Part shown: piece by piece, positions 1-5,270 of the stretch
Numbering within the stretch: the first letter of the stretch is position 1
Layout: each line of letters begins with the position of its first letter
Source: Betaproteobacteria bacterium
GTDB lineage: Bacteria > Pseudomonadota > Gammaproteobacteria > Burkholderiales > Rhodocyclaceae
Reading direction: 5' to 3'
Length of the DNA stretch: 6,422 nt
Assembly: GCA_028065725.1 (NCBI GenBank)
Contig: JAPTVL010000099.1
Coordinates: 1 to 6,422, forward strand
Translations under genes and position numbers: made by a program
Notes under the pieces: generated by a model
The model's database searches: none
What the model was told of the DNA's origin: nothing
What the model saw: the letters and a program-made list of their open reading frames with translations, nothing else

Positions 1-189
1 GGTGCCCTGGCTCAGGATCACATTGCCCTGGTAAACGCTGACCTTTTTGATGTCGTCGAGGGTGACCATGTCCGCTTCGAGGTTGACCGGTTTGTCGCGG
101 TCGGCTTTTTCGGCATGGGCGGGCGAGGTCAGCAGCGCGGCACACAGTGCCGCATAAAAGCCAGTTTTCAATGTTTGCATGGCGCTCAT
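1..189 (-). CDS. lptA: LptA, periplasmic LPS transport protein (5' part only)
   Basis: LptA is the periplasmic component of the Lpt bridge. It takes LPS from the LptB2FGC extractor and passes it along stacked beta-jellyrolls to LptDE in the outer membrane. Only the first 63 codons are present; the gene runs off the left edge with the frame open. Seen: a Sec signal peptide (charged start, hydrophobic core around residues 9-21, likely cleavage after A-H-A at about residue 26), then the mature start PVNLEAD and YQGNVILSQGT, the usual opening of the LptA/OstA beta-strand domain. The ATG at 189 is preferred over the in-frame ATG at 180. It follows GGAAAG at short spacing, and it overlaps the lptC stop as ATGA, which suggests translational coupling. 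It is the last gene visible in the kdsD-kdsC-lptC-lptA operon; lptB would be expected next, outside the window. Confidence 0.9.
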   Translation of the reverse strand, partial: MSAMQTLKTGFYAALCAALLTSPAHAEKADRDKPVNLEADMVTLDDIKKVSVYQGNVILSQGT

Positions 190-758
190 GTCTTTCCGGA
201 AATGTAACGGGCCTTCACCCGTCCTGTCAGTTTGATGATGCGTCGCTTCGCATCGTATTCCATGGCACCCGCTCGCAACGTCAGGGTGTCATCGTGTATA
301 TCGACCGTCCCGGGCGCGCGCAGCTGGTCGCGTTCGGGAAACACCAGCAGCTGCGCCGTGCGCAGGGTCATGGCAGATTGTCCGGGACGCGCGGCCCGTT
401 CCACGATGACGTCGCCCAGCAGGTCCACCTCGCTACCGTCGGGCGAGACGGTGGCCTGCTTTGCCACCGTGTTCACTTCGCCGGCCTCGGCGTCGAGCTG
501 GACGAAGCGCGGCGATTCCAGCTCGGTGAGCTTGCTGCCGGAATAATGCTTGAGTCTTTTGGCGGACAAGCGGTAGTGCGGGTTGCCTGCTGTATCGGTG
601 CGCAGCGCATCGAAGTTTTCCATGATGCCTTCAGGATCGGTCTGGGCCGCCTGGCCGCCGCTGGCCGTCACCTGCACCGACTGCTCGATCCAGAAGCTGA
701 GCGCGGCCAGCAGCAGCAAAATCGCCAGCGGCAGCCACAGCGAGCCTCGCGCGATCAT
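186..758 (-). CDS. lptC: LptC, inner-membrane LPS transport protein
   Basis: LptC is a bitopic inner-membrane protein. It docks to the LptB2FG ABC transporter and hands extracted LPS to LptA. The product is 190 aa from the ATG at 758, close to the usual LptC length. Seen: a short N-terminus, one transmembrane helix at about residues 6-24 (LWLPLAILLLLAALSFW), then a periplasmic beta-rich domain with family-typical stretches such as ENFDALRTD, HYRLSAKRLKHY, VDLLGDVIVER and the terminal LTGRVKARY. A TTG at 773 could extend the protein by five residues. The ATG is preferred because GGGGA lies 4-5 bases before it and nothing similar precedes the TTG. The gene starts 37 bases after the kdsC stop, the loosest join in this operon. 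It ends inside the lptA start (ATGA), so the two are probably translated together. Confidence 0.92.
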   Translation of the reverse strand: MIARGSLWLPLAILLLLAALSFWIEQSVQVTASGGQAAQTDPEGIMENFDALRTDTAGNPHYRLSAKRLKHYSGSKLTELESPRFVQLDAEAGEVNTVAKQATVSPDGSEVDLLGDVIVERAARPGQSAMTLRTAQLLVFPERDQLRAPGTVDIHDDTLTLRAGAMEYDAKRRIIKLTGRVKARYISGKT

Positions 759-795
759 GCCGTCCCCGGGCAAGCGACGTTCGACGCATACCCGG

Positions 796-1323
796 TCATA
801 TCAGATAGGGCGCCAGCGCCGCATCCAGGGTGCCTTGCGCGCGCATCAGAAATTCGCAGGCCTCACGCACCGCGCCGTGTCCGGCTTCGCGCGTGGTGGT
901 GTAGTGGCTGTAGGCTTTCACCAGCTCGGGGGCGGCAGGCACGGTGATCGCCAGCCCGGCGCGCCGCATCACCGGCAGGTCGACCACGTCGTCGCCCATG
1001 TAGGCGGTGGATTCGCAGTCGATATTCAGCTCCCGGCAAAGCGCCTCATACACGACCAGCTTGTCGTGCGCGCCCTGGTGCACGATTTCGATGCCGAGAT
1101 TCCTGGCGCGGTGTTCCACCACCCGTGAGTTGCGCCCGGTGATGATGGCAAGTTCGACGCCGCTGTTCTTGAGCATTTTCAGGCCGTGACCGTCGAGCGA
1201 ATTGAATCCCTTGAATTCCTGCCCGTCGTCGGTCAGGAACAGGGTGCCGTCGGTCATGATGCCGTCGACGTCGAACGCGATCAGACGGATTTTTTGCGCG
1301 CGGGCGATCAGGTCGGCTGTCAT
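796..1323 (-). CDS. kdsC: KdsC, 3-deoxy-D-manno-octulosonate 8-phosphate phosphatase
   Basis: KdsC is a cytoplasmic HAD-superfamily phosphatase that removes phosphate from Kdo-8-phosphate to release Kdo, the sugar joining lipid A to the LPS core. The product is 175 aa, the size of small capless (C0-type) KdsC enzymes that act as tetramers. HAD motifs seen in order: motif I DVDGIMTD with D18 (nucleophile) and D20 (acid/base); motif II ITGR with T62; motif III lysine K88 in HDKL; motif IV MGDDVVD with D111/D112 for Mg2+. The C-terminal AGHGAVREACEFLM matches the conserved GxGAVRE region, where the tail of one subunit covers the neighbour's active site. The ATG shares one base with the kdsD stop (TGATG), so translation re-initiation is likely. 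No catalytic residue is missing. Confidence 0.96.
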   Translation of the reverse strand: MTADLIARAQKIRLIAFDVDGIMTDGTLFLTDDGQEFKGFNSLDGHGLKMLKNSGVELAIITGRNSRVVEHRARNLGIEIVHQGAHDKLVVYEALCRELNIDCESTAYMGDDVVDLPVMRRAGLAITVPAAPELVKAYSHYTTTREAGHGAVREACEFLMRAQGTLDAALAPYLI

Positions 1324-2309
1324 CACACCACCCCCGCTTTCAGCAGATCGTGCATGTTGAGCGCACCGACCAGGGTGTTGTCGACGTCGACCACCAGCAG
1401 GCCGTTGATTTTCAATGTTTCCATTTTTTCCACCGCCGCCACGGCGAGTTCGTCCGCGCGGATCGTCTTGGGGTTTTTGGTCATCAGGTCGGTCACCCGG
1501 GCCTGCTGCAGGTCGAGCGCGTGTTCCAGTGCACGCCGCAAGTCGCCGTCGGTGAACACGCCGGCCACCTTGCCGGCAGCGTCGACCACGGCGGTCATGC
1601 CGAGTCCCTTCTTCGTCATTTCGAGCAGGGCGACCTTGAGCGAGGCGTCGAGATCGATTTTCGGCAGCGCACCGCCGCTGTGCATGACATCTCGCACATG
1701 CACCAGCAGACGCCGGCCGAGACTGCCGCCGGGATGGGTGCGGGCAAAATCGTCGGCCGAAAATCCGCGCGCATCCAGCAGCGCCACCGCCAGGGCGTCG
1801 CCCAGTGCAAGCGCCGCCGTGGTACTCGCGGTCGGGGCCAGGTTGAGTGGGCAGGCCTCCTTGTCGACGCTGGCGTTGAGATGCACATCGGCTTCGCGCG
1901 CCATGGTCGAGTTGGGGTTGCCCGTCATCGCGATGAGCTTGGCGCCGCGCCGCTTGATGAGCGGAACGATGCTGACGATTTCGTTGCTCTCGCCCGAGTT
2001 CGACAGCGCCAGCACCACGTCGTTGGGGGCGATCATGCCGAGATCGCCATGACTGGCTTCGCCCGGGTGCATGAAAAACGCCGGGGTGCCGGTGGACGCG
2101 AGGGTGGCGGCGATCTTGCTGCCGATGTGACCGGACTTGCCCATGCCCGACACCACGACACGGCCGGTGCAGGCCAGGATCAGATGGACGGCGTCGGCAA
2201 AGCCGGCATCGATGCGGGTGGACAGTGCACGCAGGGCGTCGGCTTCGATGTCGAGGACCTGCCGCGCAAGCGCGAGCAAATGTTCGGGAGCGGTATGTTG
2301 GGGCTGCAT
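1323..2309 (-). CDS. kdsD: KdsD, D-arabinose-5-phosphate isomerase
   Basis: KdsD interconverts D-ribulose-5-phosphate and D-arabinose-5-phosphate, the first committed input to Kdo synthesis, in the cytoplasm. The product is 328 aa from the ATG at 2309, equal to the E. coli KdsD length as I recall it. Seen: an SIS sugar-isomerase domain at about residues 40-180, with GMGKSGHIG (K58), SNSGESNE (E110), DKEACPLNLAPT (E151) and THPGG (H192). These line up with the Lys/Glu/Glu/His catalytic set of E. coli (59, 111, 152, 193). Two CBS domains follow, at about 208-265 (with VFTDGDLRRALE) and 273-328 (ending MHDLLKAGVV). A TTG at 2318 would add three residues but is less likely. No clear Shine-Dalgarno precedes the ATG, and a -10-like TATACT lies only about nine bases upstream, so the message may be almost leaderless. 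This is the first gene of the LPS operon and is divergent from the antiporter gene. Confidence 0.96.
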   Translation of the reverse strand: MQPQHTAPEHLLALARQVLDIEADALRALSTRIDAGFADAVHLILACTGRVVVSGMGKSGHIGSKIAATLASTGTPAFFMHPGEASHGDLGMIAPNDVVLALSNSGESNEIVSIVPLIKRRGAKLIAMTGNPNSTMAREADVHLNASVDKEACPLNLAPTASTTAALALGDALAVALLDARGFSADDFARTHPGGSLGRRLLVHVRDVMHSGGALPKIDLDASLKVALLEMTKKGLGMTAVVDAAGKVAGVFTDGDLRRALEHALDLQQARVTDLMTKNPKTIRADELAVAAVEKMETLKINGLLVVDVDNTLVGALNMHDLLKAGVV

Positions 2310-2356
2310 GGTCGGCAAGTATACTAAAGCCTACCTGACCAACTGCGTTTTCCTTG
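2310..2356. promoter_or_regulatory. 47-base divergent intergenic region with a symmetric -10-like element
   Basis: This gap separates the starts of kdsD (minus) and the antiporter (plus). It contains the palindrome AGTATACT at 2318-2325, so TATACT (5 of 6 matches to TATAAT) can be read on both strands. On the plus strand, TTGGGG at 2298-2303 lies 16 bases upstream of TATACT (2320-2325). A start near 2332 would give a leader of about 25 bases for the antiporter. On the minus strand, TATACT (2323 down to 2318) has no good -35 at 16-18 bases, and transcription would start one or two bases from the kdsD ATG. If both are used, the two promoters exclude each other on one molecule. This is motif inspection only; a further kdsD promoter inside the antiporter 5' end is possible. 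Confidence 0.35.
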
Positions 2357-4327
2357 ATGCATTCCAGCCTCCAGCTCGTCCTGATTCTGCTCGCGGTGGC
2401 TGTGCTGGTTGCCGCTGCCGCGCGCGCGCTGCGCCTGCCGACCATGCTCGGTTATCTGGTGACGGGTATTGCCATCGGCCCGTACGCACTCGGATGGATT
2501 CCGGACAGCGAGGAAGCGCGTTACCTGGCCGAGTTCGGCGTCGTATTCCTGATGTTCTCCATCGGCCTGGAATTCAGCCTGCCGCGCCTGATGACCATGC
2601 GCATGACGGTGTTCGGTTTCGGCGGCGCGCAGGTCGTGCTCACCGTCGCGCTCACTGCAGCCATCGCCTGGCTGCTCGATCTGCCACTGCTGGCGGCACT
2701 GGCGCTGGGCGGCATCATGTCGATGTCGTCCACCGCCATCGTGTCGAAACTGCTGGCCGAACGGCTGGAAATCCAGACCCCGCACGGGCGCCAGATTTTC
2801 GGCGCGCTGCTGTTCCAGGATCTGGCGGTGGTGCCTTTGCTGATCCTGATTCCTGCTTTCGCCAAGGAGTCGGATGCGATGGCGGCCACCCTCGGGCTCG
2901 CCATGTTCAAGGCGGTCGTGGTGCTGGGCTTCCTGCTGTTCGTCGGCCAGCGCATCATGCGCCCGTGGTTCCAGTGGGTGGCCGGCCGCAAGTCGCCCGA
3001 ACTGTTCACGCTGAACCTGCTGCTGTTCACCCTGGGGCTGGCCTTCCTCACCGAGACTGCCGGCCTGTCGCTGGCGCTGGGCGCCTTCCTCGCCGGCATG
3101 CTGATCTCCGAGACCGAATACCGCTACCAGGTGGAAGACGACATCAAGCCCTTCCGCGACGTCCTGCTGGGGCTGTTCTTCGTCACCATCGGCATGCGCC
3201 TCGACCTGGTGCAGGTGATGCTGAACTGGGCCGATGTGCTGCTGCTGGTGGCGGCGATCGTCATCGGCAAGACCGTGCTGGTGGCCGGGCTGGCAAAGGC
3301 CTTCGGCAGCAGCCGTCCCACCGCGGTGCGTACTGCTCTGGGGCTCGCGCAGGCCGGCGAATTCGGTTTCGTGCTGCTGGCGCAGGCGGCCGACCTGAAG
3401 CTGCTGGGCGCCGAAATCACCCAGCCGGTGCTGGCCGCGATGGTGCTGTCGATGCTGATCGCACCGCTGCTGATCAACCGCATGGACATGCTCACCCGCC
3501 TGATAGCCGGCAGCGAATGGGCCGGGCGCGCCAAGGAGGTGCACGACATCGCGGTCAAGACCTTCGGCAAGACCCAGCACGTGATCGTCTGCGGCTACGG
3601 TCGCAGCGGGCAGAACCTGTCCCGCCTGCTGGAGGCCGAGGGCATCACCTTCGTCGCGCTCGACGCCGACCCCGAACGCATCCGCGCAGTGGCAGCATCC
3701 GGCGTGTCTGTGGTGTACGGCGACGCCAGCCGCCGCGAAGTGCTGGTCGCCGCCGGCTTGAGCCGCGCGCAGGCCATCGTGGTGACCTATTCCGACCTGC
3801 ATTCGAGCATGGCCATCCTGCGCCACGTGCGCGAGCTGCGGCCGGAACTGCCGGTGGTGGTGCGCACCATCGACGACACCCATATCGACGCGCTGAAAGC
3901 GGCGGGTGCAGCCGAAGTCGTGTCCGAAGTGATGGAGGGTTCGCTGATGCTGGCGTCGCACGCGCTGATGCTCTTGGGCGTGCCGCTCTCCCAGGTGCTG
4001 AAGCGGATCCGCGAGGTGCGCGAAACGCGCTACGCCATGATGCGCGGCTTTTTCCGCGGCGCCTCTGACGCCGACGACGAGCTCGATCAGCACGCCCAGC
4101 CGCGCCTGCATACCGTGCTGATCACGCAGGGCGCAGCCGCGGCCGGCCACAGCCTGGAAAGCCTGGCGCTCGACGAATTGCTGGTGGAAGTGGTGGCGAT
4201 CCGCCGTCAGGGGATCAAGGGCGTCGATCCGCAGCCCGACACCGAAGTCCGGGTGGGCGACGTGCTGGTGCTGCGCGGCGCCGCCGATGGCCTAGCGGCG
4301 GCGGAGTTCAGAGTGTTGCAGGGTTAG
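2357..4327 (+). CDS. KefB/KefC-type CPA2 cation:proton antiporter with RCK domains
   Basis: This is an inner-membrane monovalent cation (probably K+):proton antiporter of the CPA2 family, 656 aa. Seen: a membrane domain at about residues 1-385 with some 12 hydrophobic segments, the GYLVTGIAIGP opening, SMSSTAIVSKLL, and FQD with D155 as the likely ion-binding aspartate. VEDDIKPFRDVLLGLFF (from V259) corresponds to the loop before the LLLGLFF helix in KefB/KefC. An RCK_N/TrkA-N Rossmann domain begins near 408 with VIVCGYGRSG (GxGxxG, 413-418) and has the beta-2 acidic residue D436. An RCK_C/TrkA-C domain (about 585-656) closes the protein. In E. coli, KefB/KefC are gated by glutathione adducts and need a KefG/KefF partner. 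No such partner is seen here, so the ligand and ion are unknown. The ATG at 2357 is chosen over the TTG at 2354; no clear ribosome binding site is visible. The stop overlaps the convergent pilin stop. Family is certain, symbol is not. Confidence 0.93.
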   Translation: MHSSLQLVLILLAVAVLVAAAARALRLPTMLGYLVTGIAIGPYALGWIPDSEEARYLAEFGVVFLMFSIGLEFSLPRLMTMRMTVFGFGGAQVVLTVALTAAIAWLLDLPLLAALALGGIMSMSSTAIVSKLLAERLEIQTPHGRQIFGALLFQDLAVVPLLILIPAFAKESDAMAATLGLAMFKAVVVLGFLLFVGQRIMRPWFQWVAGRKSPELFTLNLLLFTLGLAFLTETAGLSLALGAFLAGMLISETEYRYQVEDDIKPFRDVLLGLFFVTIGMRLDLVQVMLNWADVLLLVAAIVIGKTVLVAGLAKAFGSSRPTAVRTALGLAQAGEFGFVLLAQAADLKLLGAEITQPVLAAMVLSMLIAPLLINRMDMLTRLIAGSEWAGRAKEVHDIAVKTFGKTQHVIVCGYGRSGQNLSRLLEAEGITFVALDADPERIRAVAASGVSVVYGDASRREVLVAAGLSRAQAIVVTYSDLHSSMAILRHVRELRPELPVVVRTIDDTHIDALKAAGAAEVVSEVMEGSLMLASHALMLLGVPLSQVLKRIREVRETRYAMMRGFFRGASDADDELDQHAQPRLHTVLITQGAAAAGHSLESLALDELLVEVVAIRRQGIKGVDPQPDTEVRVGDVLVLRGAADGLAAAEFRVLQG

Positions 4328-5001
4328 AACAGGATGGCGGCACCGCAATTGGTTTGGCCGTTTCCGGCCAGCCATTCGCCTTGCGTTGCCCCGGCGGCTG
4401 TTTCGTAACAGTTAGCAGCGGTGGGCGCTGTACCGCCGGCAGCATAGGCGGAAAACCGCATGCTGCCGCGCAAGGCATTGCCATCGTCGATTTTTCGGTC
4501 GATTTCCGCCAAGATGGCTACCGGAATCTGTGGGCCGGTCTTGAGGTTGGTGCGCGCGCTGGGGGCGGCGTCTGCGTAAACGTTGTCGTAAATGAGCTGG
4601 AGTCGGGCGCCATAGGGATTGTTGGGGGTGGTTGTCGCACCCTCTGTAGCGTTGTAGACGTAGGTGCCGTTGATGAATCCGGCATGCGACAGATGATCCC
4701 AGACCGCGATCGCTTCGGTGCCCACTATCTGGCCATCGCCATTCCCGTTCTGAGTGGCGCCGGAAATCTGGGTGGTTGCGGCGTTGAAATCTCCTGGCAG
4801 AGCGCGATAGCGGTCCTGGAATCCGAAGAATGCGGCCTTGGTTCCGTCCAGCTGGGCGATGATGTTTTTCACACGTGCACTGGTAATGAGTTCCTGTCCC
4901 TTTAGAATGCCGCCGAGCAGCAGACCGATGATGACCAGAACGATGGCGATCTCGATCAGGGTGAAGCCCGACTGGCGTCGCGGTAAGCAGGGTTGATGCA
5001 T
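4324..5001 (-). CDS. Type IV pilin-like / pseudopilin protein (prepilin N-terminal methylation domain)
   Basis: This is a predicted secreted fibre subunit of 225 aa. It would be inserted in the inner membrane and processed by a PilD-type prepilin peptidase. Seen: a 12-residue basic leader ending R-R-Q-S-G, cleavage expected between G12 and F13, then FTLIEIAIVLVIIGLLLGG with the invariant Glu at +5 (E17). The soluble part carries YRALPGDFNAA (65-75), NGNGDGQIVGTE (85-96, EF-hand-like), AEIDRKIDDGNALRG (165-179) and cysteines C198 and C219, which could form a C-terminal disulfide loop. The ALPGDF and IDxKIDDG motifs recur in a poorly characterised proteobacterial 'prepilin-type cleavage/methylation' family. 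I cannot assign it to a named type IV pilus or type II secretion subunit, and no assembly gene lies beside it. Start: ATG at 5001, eight bases after GGAGA. Much longer N-terminal extensions are possible in frame but would bury the leader. Confidence 0.88.
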   Translation of the reverse strand: MHQPCLPRRQSGFTLIEIAIVLVIIGLLLGGILKGQELITSARVKNIIAQLDGTKAAFFGFQDRYRALPGDFNAATTQISGATQNGNGDGQIVGTEAIAVWDHLSHAGFINGTYVYNATEGATTTPNNPYGARLQLIYDNVYADAAPSARTNLKTGPQIPVAILAEIDRKIDDGNALRGSMRFSAYAAGGTAPTAANCYETAAGATQGEWLAGNGQTNCGAAILF

Positions 5002-5009
5002 GATTGGAA

Positions 5010-5014
5010 TCTCC
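5010..5014 (-). promoter_or_regulatory. Ribosome binding site of the pilin gene
   Basis: GGAGA on the minus strand, eight bases before the ATG at 5001. It is the clearest Shine-Dalgarno in the window and fixes the pilin start immediately before the prepilin leader, against the longer in-frame extension. Confidence 0.7.
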
Positions 5015-5050
5015 GGGTATTCTTGTCTGAAGTCCAATGTGCAAAATACA

Positions 5051-5069
5051 TGCCATTCGCGATCTGGCA
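5051..5069. repeat. Inverted repeat TGCCA-N9-TGGCA upstream of the pilin gene
   Basis: Perfect 5-base arms (5051-5055 and 5065-5069) flank a 9-base centre that itself contains TCGCGA. It lies in the expected untranslated leader of the pilin message, or next to its promoter. It could be an operator or a weak hairpin. Arms this short occur by chance, so confidence is low. Confidence 0.25.
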
Positions 5070-5079
5070 ATAACATCAT

Positions 5080-5111
5080 GATATATAAGACAAAATAACG
5101 ATATATTTGAC
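5080..5111. repeat. Two near-identical 12-base direct repeats 20 bases apart
   Basis: GATATATAAGAC (5080-5091) and GATATATTTGAC (5100-5111) differ at two positions and start exactly 20 bases apart, about two helical turns. They sit in the AT-rich core of the divergent intergenic region between the pilin and the sensor kinase. The second overlaps the spacer of the candidate pilin promoter. The geometry suits a dimeric activator such as a response regulator, but no regulator is identified in the window. Confidence 0.4.
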
Positions 5112-5120
5112 CCGCTTCAA
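5092..5120 (-). promoter_or_regulatory. Candidate sigma70-type promoter for the pilin gene
   Basis: On the minus strand TTGAAG (5120 down to 5115, 4 of 6 matches) is followed after 17 bases by TATTTT (5097 down to 5092, 4 of 6 matches). Transcription would start near 5085 and leave a leader of roughly 85 bases. I searched the same region for a sigma54 GG-N10-GC element, which many pilin genes use, and found no good match. Confidence 0.3.
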
Positions 5121-5270
5121 GCCTGTTTTGATGAAAATACGACAGCCGTGCCGGGTTTACGACAATTTTCTGTCGCTGGGCGTGCGCTCTCGTGCGTTCC
5201 ATTTCCCGGGCAGAATGCCGATAGCCATGTGTCAATGCTGAATTTTTCTCTTTCCCCTTATGTCCTCAAT

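Noticed and set aside
796..2445. A 549-codon minus-strand frame that would fuse a long N-terminal extension to KdsC.
   Set aside because: The extension is the wrong frame of kdsD and is Arg-rich low-complexity sequence. The KdsC start at 1323 gives a normal-length enzyme and abuts the kdsD stop.
2324..4150. A 608-codon open frame on the minus strand opposite the antiporter gene, and a 643-codon plus-strand frame at 2137-4068.
   Set aside because: Both are shadows of high-GC coding sequence. The predicted proteins are rich in His, Gln, Arg and Gly with no domain, while the plus-strand frame from 2357 gives a complete, recognisable antiporter.
4351..4373. A GGTTTGGCC / GGCCAGCC imperfect hairpin shortly after the antiporter stop, considered as a terminator.
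   Set aside because: No T-run follows on either strand, and it lies within the pilin coding sequence.
5107..5135. A plus-strand TTGACC (-35-like) as a promoter for the sensor kinase.
   Set aside because: At 17 bases the -10 would be GATGAA, only three of six matches, and other spacings are no better. It is too weak to list as a feature.
5133..5155. A possible sigma54 promoter for the pilin (minus strand CCGGCACGG near 5148-5155).
   Set aside because: The GG is followed 10 bases later by GT rather than GC, and the -12 element lacks TTGC.
5002..5235. An N-terminal extension of the pilin by up to 78 residues.
   Set aside because: It would place residues far ahead of the prepilin leader, covers AT-rich regulatory sequence, and ignores the good Shine-Dalgarno before 5001.
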